Below, one piece after another: positions 32,468 to 44,900 of a stretch of 64,000 bases of DNA. The position numbers and the translations under genes are program-made. The stretch's first letter is position 1. Every line of letters starts with the position of its first letter. This DNA comes from an uncultured bacterium. GTDB taxonomy: Bacteria > Patescibacteriota > Gracilibacteria > Absconditabacterales > Absconditicoccaceae. The DNA is taken from positions 1-64,000 of the forward strand of contig CAMVSQ010000002.1 in the NCBI GenBank assembly GCA_947170225.1, given 5' to 3'. The notes beneath the pieces were generated by a model. It was not told the origin of the DNA. It saw nothing but the letters and a program-made list of their open reading frames with translations, and did not search any database.

Positions 32468-33994
32468 ATGACACAAAAATCTAAAATATTACAAGATCAG
32501 CCACTGTGAGAAAAATTGATCAAAAAGTGATTTTGGTTATATTTTTTTTCCTTTTTGGTTGCCCCAGCCACATATTTGATCAAGCTTTTTGTATCAAATT
32601 CAATTTCTGTGGCTGATGTAGGAGTACTTTATAGTATTGTATCGCTAGTTTCATTATTGAATACTTACAATGATTTGTGATTGACAGAAAGTTTACAATA
32701 TTTTTTGCCAAGATTTTTGATAAAAAAACAATATAATTATGCAAAAACTTCAATTTATTTGAGTTTGGCTGTGCAAATTTGTACAGCGATAATAATTGCA
32801 TGAATTTTGCGATTTGCAGCTCCATGGCTAGCAACCAACTATTTTCATAGTGAAAGTGCTGTGATTGCTTTGAAATATTTTTGTTTTTATTTTTTGTGAA
32901 TCAATCTTTTTCAGACTTTGCAAAGCATATTTATCGCTATACAAGATACATTTTCCAATCAATTTATTGAATTTGTGAGACAGTGGTCAATAGTTTGATT
33001 TACTATGCTATTTTTTTTCACGGGAAAAGCTAGTGTACAGTGGTATAGTTTAAACTGGGTCTTGTGATTGATAATATGAATAATTGTAGCTTTAATACTA
33101 TTTCGCAAAAAACATGCTAAGGAATTGTTGCAGTGAAAATTTGAATATGATAAAAAAGTGGCTAAAGAATATGTAAAATATGCATTGTGGTGTTTTGTAT
33201 GACTGGAAGTGTCCGTCATTTTTGGAAATTTGATACAGCAATTTGTAATTGCCTTTTTGTGATCTGAATCTGCATGATATTACACCAATTTCAATAGTTT
33301 ATTTTGAATTGTGTCTATAATTATTTGACCGATATTATCTTTGATTTTCCCCATGGTTTCGGAAATTATTGCAAAAAAAGACGACTGAAAATTGAAAATG
33401 ATATATTCATTTTTTTATACATATTTATTGATAGCAAATATATTTTTGATTAGTTTTTTGATTCCATTGGGAAAAGAAATTGGATTTATATTGTTGTGAA
33501 CTAAATTTGCATTTTCTGGAGTTTTGTTGTCGTACGGAGCGATATTTACTTTATTTTCTACATTTACATGGTTTAATTTCAATGTGTTAGCTGGAATGTG
33601 AAAAATCAAGGAGAGAGTAAAATTTATGGTTATAGCTTTGATTGTGGTGCTTTTGACTTTGATTTCTATGATGTGGATTTGAATTTATGGATGAGTTTTG
33701 GCTTTGTGAACTGGATATATTGTTTTATGGGCTTTGAGTTTTGGGGAATTGTACAAAGAAAATAAATTTAATGTAAATTGAAAATTGATTGTAAATAATA
33801 TGATTGTGTGTGCTGTGATGTGAATAGCGATTTGGAAAATGAAGGATTGAATTTTTGTTTTTGATGATATGGAAAGATATAGAAATTTGGGGAAATTGAT
33901 TTTGATTGCTTTGTGAATGTGAGGAATTTTTGCTTTGGTTAATATAAAACAATTGTTAGTGCTGAAAAATGAAGTACTGAAGCTAAGGAAATAA
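32468..33994 (+). CDS. Polysaccharide flippase (Wzx/MOP type)
   Basis: A 508-aa integral membrane protein with about 12-14 helices of the MATE/MOP exporter type. The start LIKKGFWLYFFSFLVAPATY and the segment YYTNFNSLFGIVSIIIGPIL followed by FPMVSE fit O-antigen or polysaccharide flippases that move lipid-linked oligosaccharide across the membrane. It opens a string of genes for sugar activation and glycosyl transfer that runs to 41.8 kb. Substrate cannot be predicted. Divergent from korA. Confidence 0.88.
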
Positions 33995-34175
33995 TTTTAG
34001 ATTGATGATGAGAAGATGAAAAGTTATGATCAATTTTGGGAGAAATGCTGATAAATAAACTTTTTGAAATTTCTATTGAAATTTTGATATGTCTATATAT
34101 AGTGTAATTACATAGTGATTATATAGGTGAAATCAAAGTTAAAAATTTTATCCATTTTTAAGTTTTTCTGTTTGT

Positions 34176-35021
34176 ATGCAGTTTATTAAAGATCTTTCAT
34201 GACATTCTTGATGTGAAATTTCATTATATAAAGATGAAAATAATTTTTTTGTAAGAAAAACAGCATGAAAAGAATCATACAATAATAGATTAGAGATACA
34301 ATTAAATAAACAAAAATCATTCAAATCTGATATATTTTATGCTCCAGAAATATATGGGCAATGATATATTTGAGATGTTTTTTATTTCGATATGCAGTAT
34401 CTTAATTGCCAAACTTTAGCAAGTTACATGCAATCTATGACGGTGAAAGAAATTTCAAATTTAGTAGAATTAGCAATAAAAACATTAGATATTAAATGAG
34501 AAGAGTATTTAGATAATACAAACGAAATTTTCAAAAAAAAATTAAAGTCACTAAGAGATAGTTTTTATGATATTACATGAATAGAAAATCTAGCTTTGGA
34601 TTTATTAGAAAATTTTGATTTTTCTGTAATTCCACATAGTTATTGTCATGGTGATTTAACACTTGAAAATATTTTAATTACTCCAGATAAAAAAATATAT
34701 TTCATAGACTTCCTTGATTCGTTTTTTGATTCTTGGATGATTGATGCTGCTAAACTATTACAAGATTTAGAAATTTGATGGTCATATCGTCATCAAGAAA
34801 TGGGGTCAACTTTGAGTTTAAGACTTGCCATAGCAAAACAAGCTTTGCTTGAGAATATATCAGAGTTAGAAAATTGAAAAAATAAGATTCAATATATATA
34901 TCACATATTACTTCTAAATATACTAAGAATTGTGCCTTATACAAAAGATGAAGTTACTAAAAACTTTTTACAAGAATCTCTCAAAAAAGTTATAAATATT
35001 TTAGATTCTAACAATCTATAA
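34176..35021 (+). CDS. Aminoglycoside/choline-kinase-like phosphotransferase
   Basis: A 281-aa protein of the APH/choline kinase fold. A short N-lobe has FFVRKTAGKES, with a lysine where ATP-binding is expected. The catalytic loop is HSYCHGDLTL followed by ENILIT, and the metal-binding segment is YFIDFLDS. Members phosphorylate small hydroxyl compounds such as choline, sugars or antibiotics. It is 2 bases upstream of a nucleotidyltransferase-HAD fusion gene, so the likely role is to phosphorylate a polysaccharide building block or a decorating alcohol. Resistance function is unlikely from context. Confidence 0.82.
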
Positions 35022-35023
35022 TC

Positions 35024-36085
35024 ATGAAAACACTTATTATTCCGTGTGCTGGAAAATCTAATCGTTTCCCAAATATGAAACCTAAATATATGCTCACACA
35101 TCCAGATGGGAAATTAATGATTGAAAAGGCAATAGAGCATATGAATATAGATACTTTTGATCGCATAATAATTACGATAGTAAAACCACATGATGAGAAA
35201 TATGAATCTAAGCTAATCATGGAGCAAGTTTTTAAAAATAATTCTAAAATAGAGATATGTATGCTTGATGATTTTACTTCAAGTGCAAGCGAAACAATTT
35301 GTTTCACTTTAGATAAGATGAATGTAACTTGATCAATTATAATCAAGGATTCTGATAATTGTGTTTACACACAGATCCCAGATACTATTAAAAACGCTAT
35401 TGTTGGTTATGATCTACGCAAACATCCTGATATCTCAAATATTCCATGAAAGAGCTTTTTGATACTAAATGAACAAAATATAATTCAAGATATTATCGAA
35501 AAAGATGTTATATCAAATATCATTTGTTTATGAGTTTATTCGTTTGAAAATTGTGAAGATTTCAAACGAGCATATAATCAAATGAAAAATGACAATATAC
35601 AATGAGAGATGTATATTAGCCATATTATTTCCTATCTTATAGCTCAAAATAGATGTGTGTTTGTATGTAATATGGCGACATGATACGATGATTGGTGAAC
35701 ATTAATTGAGTGGAAAGAAGTCCAGAAAAATTATCGTACTTATTTTGTAGATTTTGACTGAGTGCTTATGAAAAACTCATGAAAATATGGAACAATAAAT
35801 TGGTATAATAACACAACATTTCTAGAAGAAAATGTTCAATGTATTATCGAACTTCAAAATAAATGAGCACAAATTATTATTACAACTTCAAGGCCAGAAG
35901 AATTCCGTAGTAATCTGGAAAAATTACTGAATTCTGTCTGAATTAAACCTTATACAATTTTAATGTGAATGAATCATGCAGCAAGAGTTGTAATTAACGA
36001 TTTTGCCCCAACAAATCCATATCCATCGTGAATGGCAATTACATTGCCACGTAATGCAAGTTTAAAAGATTATTTATCTCTTTAA
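35024..36085 (+). CDS. Nucleotidyltransferase-HAD phosphatase fusion for surface-sugar synthesis
   Basis: A 353-aa two-domain protein. Residues 1-~225 are a sugar-nucleotidyltransferase-like fold (IIPCAGKSNRFPNMKPKYML, IIKDSDNCVY, ISHIISYLIA). Residues ~235-353 are a HAD-type domain with motif I YFVDFDGVLMKN, motif II IIITTSRPEEF and a late acidic VVINDFAP. Fusions of this sort occur in capsule loci; the first domain activates a phosphorylated compound with a nucleotide and the second removes a phosphate. Together with the adjacent kinase and epimerase it looks like a three-gene pathway for one unusual precursor. The compound is unknown. Confidence 0.8.
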
Positions 36086-36097
36086 AATAATAAAAAT

Positions 36098-37108
36098 ATG
36101 GCAAACTTTTTAATTACAGGTTGAGCTGGTTTTATATGATCAGAATTATGAAAATTTTTACTTAAGGAATGACATAATGTAAAAATTTTAGATAATCTTG
36201 AATATGGTTATCGTGATAATTTTGAGGATAATGAAATATTAAAAAATAATTTTATATTAGCTGATATAAGAGATAAAGACTTCTGAAAGTATTTGGAATG
36301 AATAGATGTTGTATTTCATTTTGCATGAATATCAGCGTTACCTGAATGTGAATCGCATCCAGATAAAGCTTTTGATGTGAACACAACATGAACAGTCAAT
36401 GTTTTAAATTCAGTTCGTAGAAGTAATGTAAAAAGAGTTATTTTTGCATCTACATCTGCAATCTATGAAAATAATCCAAAGGATGAAGTTCATAAAGAAA
36501 CAGATTTTGTTCATCCAAATTTAATTTATGCTACAACTAAATATTGTAGTGAACAAGTTTGTAAAGCATACGCACAAAATTATTGAATGGACATAATCAT
36601 TCCAAGATTTTTTAATGTATTTTGACCACATCAAGATTTTAAAAGGAAATATCCACCATTTACAAGCTTTTTGATTCGTGAAGTTTTAGCTTGAAGGAAA
36701 CCAACTATTTATAATACGGACGATTGTAAAAGAGATTATATATATGTATACGATTTAATGCAATATCTCTACAGAATGGCATTATCAGATAAACATTATG
36801 AAGCAGAAATTTTTAATCTTGCAACATGAAATGCATATTCTGCAATTGAAATAGCTGAAACAATTTATTCTGCATTATGAAAATATTTAGAATATGATAT
36901 GTGAGATCCATTAAAGTTTTGGGATAAATATGAAGAATTATTCAATGCAAAATATAATCTAAAAAAAGAAAGAGTGAAACAAGAAGTATTTAAGCATTGT
37001 TTATGAGATTGAAGTAAGGTTCGTAGCGAATTTAATTATGAAGCAAAAACTACATTATTAGATTGATTAAAAGAAATTATAGAATACCAAAAAAATTACA
37101 AAGAATAA
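36098..37108 (+). CDS. NAD-dependent nucleotide-sugar epimerase/dehydratase
   Basis: A 336-aa extended short-chain dehydrogenase. NAD-binding motif FLITGGAGFIGSELGKFL, the Asp-containing ILDNLEYG, HFAGISALPE, STSAIYEN, and the catalytic Tyr-x-x-x-Lys in YATTKYCSEQV. RFFNVFGPHQD and RDYIYVYDL are typical of UDP-glucose epimerases and GDP/dTDP-sugar enzymes. The exact substrate cannot be read. It follows the nucleotidyltransferase-HAD gene by 12 bases. Confidence 0.93.
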
Positions 37109-37230
37109 TTTATCCTTAACAGTTTTTGTATGTAAATCAAGAATAGTATACTGTTCTTCATGACAGTGAGAACGTGCGATGGGACTTTATGCATAAATAA
37201 AGTAAAACTATCACAATTAAAATTGAAAAA

Positions 37231-38514
37231 ATGAGAATAAAAATTTTATCATCAAATTGAATAACAGAAATGAAAATATTCTTTCATAACCCACACAATA
37301 AAGCTTTATTATGACAAACTATATTTGGTTTTCTTACTAATAATAAATTATCGGAAAAGACAAAAAAATATTTATACTTGATTGAATATTTAAACAATAA
37401 TAATATTCCATTTGGTATTTATCTTGATTATAAGGGCACATCATTCCCCAAAAAGTTTCAATTCTTATGTCAAAGAAAATGGTTTATCAGATTAGAGGTT
37501 TACTTATGGTTACATTTAAAACACATAAAAAGAAGTAACGTAGTTATCATAGATGATCCAGATTTAATATCTAAAAATGACATACTGTTTTCTTTTTCAT
37601 ATGAAACACTAGATACCGAATATAAAGGTTTAAATTCAATAATAAATAAACCATTTTTGAAGTTGTTTCATTTTTCTCATTATAATCAAAGAACATCTCT
37701 TATTGCAGAACAATTCTTAAAAATAAAATGAGATTACATTATAGCAGAAAATAATTTGAAAAAAGTCGATTATTTTAATAAATTCTTTACTTATTATAAT
37801 AAAAGTGTATATCAGTTACCTTTTCATGCACGTGAAAACTTTAGAAATAAAATAGGATTTGATAAAAGGAAAAAAATGGGACTGTCTATATGAGGACTTG
37901 TAGATATAAAATGATTTTGAAATTTGTTTGATGATCTTTATACTTTTTATAAAGTACCATGGATACAGCCCCTTAGAGCAGAAATCCTACAAAATAAAGA
38001 TTTATTAAAATGAGTGATTGATACTCCAGTGGTCCCATTAAGAAAATGATCACTTAAGGACGTTCTTCTTTGATTTTTTTGAGCTTCTAGTATCTCAAAA
38101 TATTATAACTTTGATATGTGTGATAAATTCAATGAATATCAAATGTTTTTATGTTGTGAAGAAATTTGATGATTGCCTTGAATCTGATTTGTAGAATGAA
38201 TGGCTAGTTGATGTGCATATATTTGAAGAGATGATAATATGTATAAAAATATATGACTAATACCATGAATACATTATATATGACACAATGGAACATTAAA
38301 AGATATTGTTGATAAAATTAAGTATTATCAATCTCATCAAGAAGAATTACAAAATATAGCTAAAAAAGGAGAAGAGTTTGTTAATACGCATTTTCGTTCA
38401 GCTATTATAGCAGAGAAATTTTATAATGATTTGAAGGATTTAAGTGATGATTATAAGAAATGTAATTATAATAAAGAAAGGCTTATTTTTAAGAATTCTT
38501 TTATTTTAAAATAA
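37231..38514 (+). CDS. Glycosyltransferase, GT4-like
   Basis: A 427-aa protein. N-terminal half is weakly conserved (KIFFHNPHNKALLG). The C-terminal half has a GT-B pattern with CCEEIGGLPGIGFVEGMASG, matching the E-x7-E nucleotide-sugar site of GT4 enzymes, followed by CAYIGRDDNMY. The upstream gap 37109-37230 has no clear gene. It probably adds a sugar to the lipid-linked oligosaccharide that the flippase exports. Sugar and linkage unknown. Confidence 0.75.
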
Positions 38515-38522
38515 CGTATTGT

Positions 38523-39185
38523 ATGTATAGATATTTTCGTTTCATCTCCATGAGATTACTTCGACCATTATATTATTGTTTTTATGTAATAAAATGGAGG
38601 TTGAAATTTAAAAATAATAGAACTTTACCTAAATATATGAGTCCGGCAATTTGATTTGTAGATTTAGAAAAAGTCAAAATTTGACAGGCTACATATTGAA
38701 CATTAGAAATTCATAGTTTTTGAGATGAATGAGAATGATTAGAGATATGAAATTATTGTTCAATTGCTGATGGAGTCAAATTCATTCTGTGATGAAATCA
38801 TAATTATAAAAATTTAACAACTTTCCCTATTTGAATACATCATAATATTAAATGAGTGCATAGTAAAGAAGATTCGAGTAACTGAGAAATTATCATAAAT
38901 GATGATGTTCGAATAGGAACTGATGCAAAAATAATGTCATGAGTAAATATATGACAATGAGCAGTTATAGCTGCCGGATCTGTTGTATCGAACGATATCC
39001 CACCTTATGCTATTGTATGATGAGTACCAGCAAAAATTATAAAATATCGTTTTACTGAGACTGAAATAGATATTTTGAAACGTATTGATTTTAGTAGAAT
39101 TTCTCCAGAAAAACTGATAAAAAATTATAATCTTATTACATCCAATCCTTTGGACATAAGAAAGGTACAAGAAAAATTTATGTAA
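38523..39185 (+). CDS. Hexapeptide-repeat acetyltransferase (Xat/CatB-like)
   Basis: A 220-aa left-handed beta-helix acyltransferase. Imperfect hexapeptides (LEIGNYCSIADGVKFILG, GEIIINDDVRIGTDAKIMSG, VNIGQGAVIAAGSVVS) and the end NDIPPYAIVGGVPAKIIKYR are typical. An N-terminal membrane-surface helix rich in arginine and aromatics precedes the fold. Such enzymes acetylate sugars or polysaccharide precursors. It follows the glycosyltransferase by 8 bases in the same locus. Confidence 0.88.
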
Positions 39186-39188
39186 TTG

Positions 39189-40124
39189 TTATGCAACTTG
39201 GTTCTGGATATACTTCTTATAAAAGAAATAGAGTTTTTTGAAAAATTTATTATTTTTATAGTCTACATGTAAAAATCTTAAAATCATTCAAAGTCTTAAT
39301 GTCTTTGACCATCAAGAAATCACTCTTTTTTTCAAGAATTTCCATTTTTTATTATTTTGTAACCCATTTTTTTCTTCAATAATGTCCATTTCGACTTCAA
39401 AGTCAGTGATGAATTTTTTATTAGCTTTATAAGATTCGTTCATTGTTCTTCATAAAACAAATATTTCATCAGGAATAATTATTTTTTTATCTTTAAGATG
39501 ACTATAGATAATAATATCTTGAGGGAAAATGTTATCATAAATAAAATCTTTATCAAAATGAGATAATGACTCTTTCCAATATAAATTTTTTACTACAATA
39601 ATTGAATAAAATTGAAAATAAACTACCAAATCTTGGTAAGTATTTCTTTTTTCATACATATAATCAATTATCGGTTCTATACCTACATATTCTTTATAAA
39701 TATTTTTTCATTCTTTGATTGTATCTTCTACGCTAGGTGAAAAACTTCAGTTTGCTAAAAGAAGATCAAATTTTGTTTTTTCTATAATTTCTATCGTGTG
39801 TTTTAAAGAAAAAGATGTTAAACAATCATCATCGCATAATAACCACAAATATTCTCCAGTCGCAAAATTTGTAGAATCAGCTAAATTATATTGTAGTCAC
39901 ATATTCTTTTCATGTTTATAATACTTAATATTATCATATTTATCCAAAAAATCTTTTTGAATAATATTTTTTATTCCATCAGGACTATCATCATCACAAA
40001 CTATAACTTCGATTTTGTTATCTATTTTTCAGTCAAATTGTTTTACGATACTATTTAAAGCATCTGAAATTGTTTTTCATCTATATGCAGGTATGCATAT
40101 ACTTATAAGTGGATTATTTTTCAT
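39189..40124 (-). CDS. Glycosyltransferase family 2
   Basis: A 311-aa GT-A fold enzyme. Start SICIPAYRGKTISDALNSI, then EVIVCDDDSPDG (first acidic motif) and ATGEYLWLLCDDDCLT (DxD-like metal-binding motif). A basic C-terminal tail may contact the membrane. It converges on the acetyltransferase gene with only a few bases between stops and is followed upstream by a second glycosyltransferase. Part of the surface-polysaccharide locus; donor sugar unknown. Confidence 0.9.
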
Positions 40125-40145
40125 TAGTGATATTATAAAATAAAA

Positions 40146-41270
40146 TTATTTTCATAATACTTTCTCATAACAATCTAAAGTCTGATTTATATTATCTTCC
40201 CATAAAAATTCTCTTCTCGTAATATTCTGATATTTTCAATTATAAAAATTTACCATTGCTTGAGCTATAGCATGAGGATTTCATGGCTCTGCAAAATTAA
40301 TTTTTCCACTTACTACTTCCGTTAAGGCTGCTGCATTAGAACATATTAATTGTTGCTCTATTGCACAAGTTTCAGCTGCAGCGAATCCAAATCATTCTAC
40401 CAATGAAGGAACTACAGCTACATCAGCTGATAATATATAATTTCATAATTCTTTATATTTTACTCATCATAGCCAAATAATATAATCTTCTAATTTATTT
40501 TCTTTTATAAACTTTCTCACATCATCTGCTCTATTATTTACACTTTCAGATACATTCAATATTGCTTTAAAATTCGGTATTTTTTTGATAATTTCAGGCA
40601 TTGCTTTTACAAAATATATCAATCATTTTGATATTCCAGGTCTACCAAAGAATATTCACACATAATTTTTTTCTAAATTATATTTTTCTCTAATTGCTTT
40701 AATTTCACTTTCTGGAAAATTCTTACGATTCCACCAATCGTAATCTACTCAATTGTAGATTGTCATCAATTTATCATCCTTTATTCAGAAGTGAATTCTG
40801 AGACTATTTTTAGTGTAATTTGAAACACAAATTATTTTATCATAATGAAACTTGAAAATAAAAGTTTCAAAAGCTTTAAAGAAAAATCATTTCCATCACA
40901 TAAATCTATACCATAATTGTCCAAATATTTCATGGCAAGTTAGTATGACTTTTTTTTTAGAAAATTTTCAAATAATACTTGCTGGAATTGCTGAATTGTA
41001 TGTTGTTCAATGGATAATATCTGCCCATTTTGCTAGTTTGATTCATTTTTTGATACAAGCAAACATAAAGCTGTATCTTGATCATCATTCTCTATATATT
41101 TCAATTCAGTTTTCTAGTTTTTCATGTTCAGGCAAATTTTTATCATATCTGGATGTTAAAATTTTTACTTGGTGTCATTTTTTTACCATTCTGTTTGCAA
41201 TATTCTCAAATAGAATCTCTACTCATCATATATGTGGCTTATATAAATCTAATACAAACAGTACTCTCAT
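40146..41270 (-). CDS. Glycosyltransferase family 4
   Basis: A 374-aa GT-B fold enzyme. N-terminal VLFVLDLYKPHIGGVEILFE is the acceptor-site loop; C-terminal IFFGRPGISKGLIYFVKAM, SADVAVVPSLVEGFGFAAAE (E-x7-E motif) and LTEVVSGKINF are the nucleotide-sugar site. Very typical of GT4 mannosyl/glucosyl transferases. It reads from ATG 41270, 78 bases after the cytidylyltransferase gene, and is followed by the family 2 enzyme. Confidence 0.93.
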
Positions 41271-41348
41271 ATGTATAATGCTTAAAAGCTAAAATTTTTG
41301 TATTTTTTTCACGCTATAGAAATTTGATATACATTTTCAAGATATAAT

Positions 41349-41789
41349 TTAAACTTTTGCTCTATAATCACTACTATTGTGAGTTTTTACTCCTAGTCAA
41401 TCTTTGATTTCTATTCATAATTCTTCACAGACTTTTAATTCTGGAATATTTACAGAAAATCTGTCTCCTCATTTTCAAAATATTATTTTTGTATCATTTC
41501 AATATTTTTTTCTAACTTTGTCAGCAATAATTTTTATACTTTCACAAACTGATCAATCTGTATCTATTGAGATCATTGTCTCATCTACTACTTTTAGAGC
41601 TGACACCACTCTACTTCTAAAATGTTCGTCTTGAAAAACTTCTTGTTTTCATGTTTTTAATTTTGCTTGTGTGTCATTGTTTATTATAACTCGCAATTCA
41701 TCTCACAATTTTTTGCAAAGCTCTAGACATTCAATATGTCATGGATGGATTGGATTGAAATATCATGATGTGATTACGATTGTTTTCAT
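41349..41789 (-). CDS. Cytidylyltransferase-like nucleotidyltransferase (TagD/RfaE-C type)
   Basis: A 146-aa protein with the HxGH signature in SGYFNPIHPGHIECLELC and the later KGGDRFSVNIPE segment, matching the small nucleotidyltransferase family that makes CDP-glycerol or ADP-heptose. The usual R-T-E-G-I-S-T motif near the end is replaced by HNSSDYRAKV, so substrate is uncertain. It likely activates a polyol or heptose for the glycosyltransferases that follow on the same strand. Confidence 0.82.
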
Positions 41790-41928
41790 TATTATATAGT
41801 GTGAATAAATAATTATTTTCTTTATAATAATATCCTGTTCCAATTTCAATATTTTTTTATATTTTTTCTTGAAAAAAACAAATACTTTTGTATCAATAGC
41901 TGTGTGTTTTATTTTCATTTTTATATTT

Positions 41929-44900
41929 ATGAAAAAAGGATTATTACAAAAAATTTTTTTGTGTATCATGATTGCTGTAGTACTATTTTTTGGTATGGAG
42001 ATATTCAAAGAATTTATGGCAAATCATACTTATTACAACACTATGTTTGCTAGTTGGACAAATTGGAAAGTCGTAATTTGAGCTTTTATTTCTGCTTTAA
42101 TTCCTACTTTTTATTTATTGAAAAACAAAAAATTTTCTTTGTGAAAATTTACTATTTTTGTTTTTTTGTGAGCGTTGCTATTTGGATTTATAAATTTGAT
42201 TATCAAAGATTCATTTATAGCCTCTGGAGCGATATTGTATATTATAAATGAGTGACTTTTGTTTATGCTTTGAGTATATTTTTTGGTTGGAAGTTTGGCT
42301 TTTGGGACATGGTTGTCAAATTTAATATTTAAATTTAAAGAAAATAGGATTCAAGAATTGTTTTTAAATTTTTGAATTTGATTGTGAGCATTACTGATTT
42401 TATGGCAGACTTTAATTTGATTTTGAGCATTTCATCCAATAGTTAGCTGGATAATATTTTTGGGACTTTGATTTTTTGTTTGGTATGAAAGGATGAAAAT
42501 GAAAGAATATTCCAATATATTTTGAGAATCGATAAATTCACTAAATAGTAATTCATGAGACTGGTGGAAATATATTTTGTTGATTTTGGTGATATTTTCT
42601 TTTGTTTATTATTTTTATGGATTTCAATTATCGTTTATTCCATACTCTACTGCTTGGGATGCAAATCATGCCTATATGTATACACCAAAGGTTATTGCAG
42701 AAAATTATGGACTATTGCGATGAAATATGGGGACAGCTGAATCTATGCCATATTTGTGGTATTCATTTATTTCATTTTGGTTTAGTATAGGATCAATATT
42801 TTCTGGAAATTGGCTTTCTCCAGATACTATTGCTGTAGCTATGAACTTTTTGTCCTGACCATTGTGTTTAATTTTTGGATTGTTATTGATAAAAGAGGTT
42901 TTGGATTATTTTGTTTCAAAAAAAGATGAACAAAACGAAACTGTAAAATGAATATCTTTTGCTACAGGACGGGCAACATTGTTGCTATGGTTGTGTAGTG
43001 GTATGTGAGCATTTTTGGTATTTGTGGACAATAAAACCGACCTTTGAGTGATGGCGATTACTATATTGGCTATGCTTTCTGGATTTATATTTATCCGTTA
43101 TATATCTGAACACAACACAGAATGAATCGATAAAGAATCTGTAAAATATTTGATTGTATCGTGAATATTTTTTGCATTGGCTTGTATGTCCAAACCTACC
43201 GCCTTTATTGATGTGGCTATATTTGGAGTATTGTTGTGTGCTTTGTGGTTAAATTCTTTTGTATGATTGTGAGTGGGCATTATGTGACTTGGATTTATGG
43301 GGATATTGAAACCACTATCTGCAGCACAATTTATGGCTGAATCTTTGTGAAAATGGCTGATTTTGCTTTGACTATTGATTGTTGTTTTTGGTGTGATTAT
43401 GATGTTTTTGAAACAACGCAAAGAGTTATGAAAAACAAAATCTCTATTTTCATATATAATAATTTGGGCGATTGCTTTGGGTTGTTCGTTAATTGTATTT
43501 AAATGACCATGGTTAGCTTACAAACAAATTGTAATTACTCACGATTTTTCAATTTGAAATTGGTGAAAAAATTTGCTTATGTCTGTGAATAATAAAGAAA
43601 TAGATGAAAAGAAATTACTTGCAACCACAGAAGAATATTTGGATTTAGAGCATCAAAATGAAATTGATAGAGAATATTTGGAATTGCTTTGAGATGATTC
43701 AAATTTAAGTTCTTCATCGCAAGGCTCCTCAGAATGACAAAGTGAAAATCAAGTCACACCTGAACAATGTTTGGCGATAAATTATTCTAATGAAGAATTA
43801 AAAGAATGAATGGAAGAAGCTCCTGTTTGAAATGAAGATTTTGGTAGATATGTGTGATATTGATGGAAAGAGTTTACAAATACAAAAAGATTGTCTTATA
43901 AGTTGTTGAGATTATTTTATCCAAAAGATGGGAAGTGCTATGGAGTAAACTCTGATGCAAAAATTTTGTGCCAAAATCAAGCAGCTATAACAAAATGAGA
44001 TATAAATGTGATAAAAGATTTACAATTAAAAGAATGATCTCCTGCTTACGAAATTTTGGAATCTGGACTTGTAGCTTACAATGAAAATCCTGATACTTTG
44101 ATGGATCTTGTTGCAAATTTAAAATCATATTATCAGGATCATATTATCTATACTGAAAATGGAAAAATGTATATACCGTATAGATATGTGGTACCATTGA
44201 ATATTGTGTTTAATCGGTCATTGCAAAATTTGAGTAGTTATTATACAGATATTTGATTTATTTGGATGTTTGTATTTATATTTATCATTTTTTCATTTGT
44301 TTATTCAATAATAAAGTGAGATAAAAAACTATTTGCTGTGAATATGGCAACCGTAGTTTGACGAGCGATTTGGTGGGTAATTGGTTCTGCAATACTTTGG
44401 TATTGAGTGTGATTGCTTATGTGGACCGCATTGGTGATGGCTATGTATATAAATGATTTGTTGAGTTGAGAAAAAAAGTGAATAAACATGTTTTCTGTAA
44501 TCGCATTGAGTTTATTTGGATTGTTTGTGTTGATCCAATTCTTTTTCAATTTCATTAGGATTGCCAGCCAGTGATCATCTGGACCTTTTTTGTGGTTCAA
44601 GCAATCTGTATGAAGACAGCAAATCTTTGATGATTCTCTGTCTGTACAAACAAATACAAAAATTTGATACTCACAAAAAGATGTTTTTGATTTGCAATTT
44701 CCACAGTACAATAGATTTATTGAATATGTAAAAGATAGAAAAGATGAAGATTGAGTGATGATTGCTGGAACATATCTTCAATATTTCCTACATAATCAAA
44801 AAAATCTAGAAATAGATGGAAGTTTGAGTCGTTTTTGGGAACAGTGATCAGATTGAGATCCTTGTAAAATGTATCAAAGATTGAGAAATAAAAATATAAA

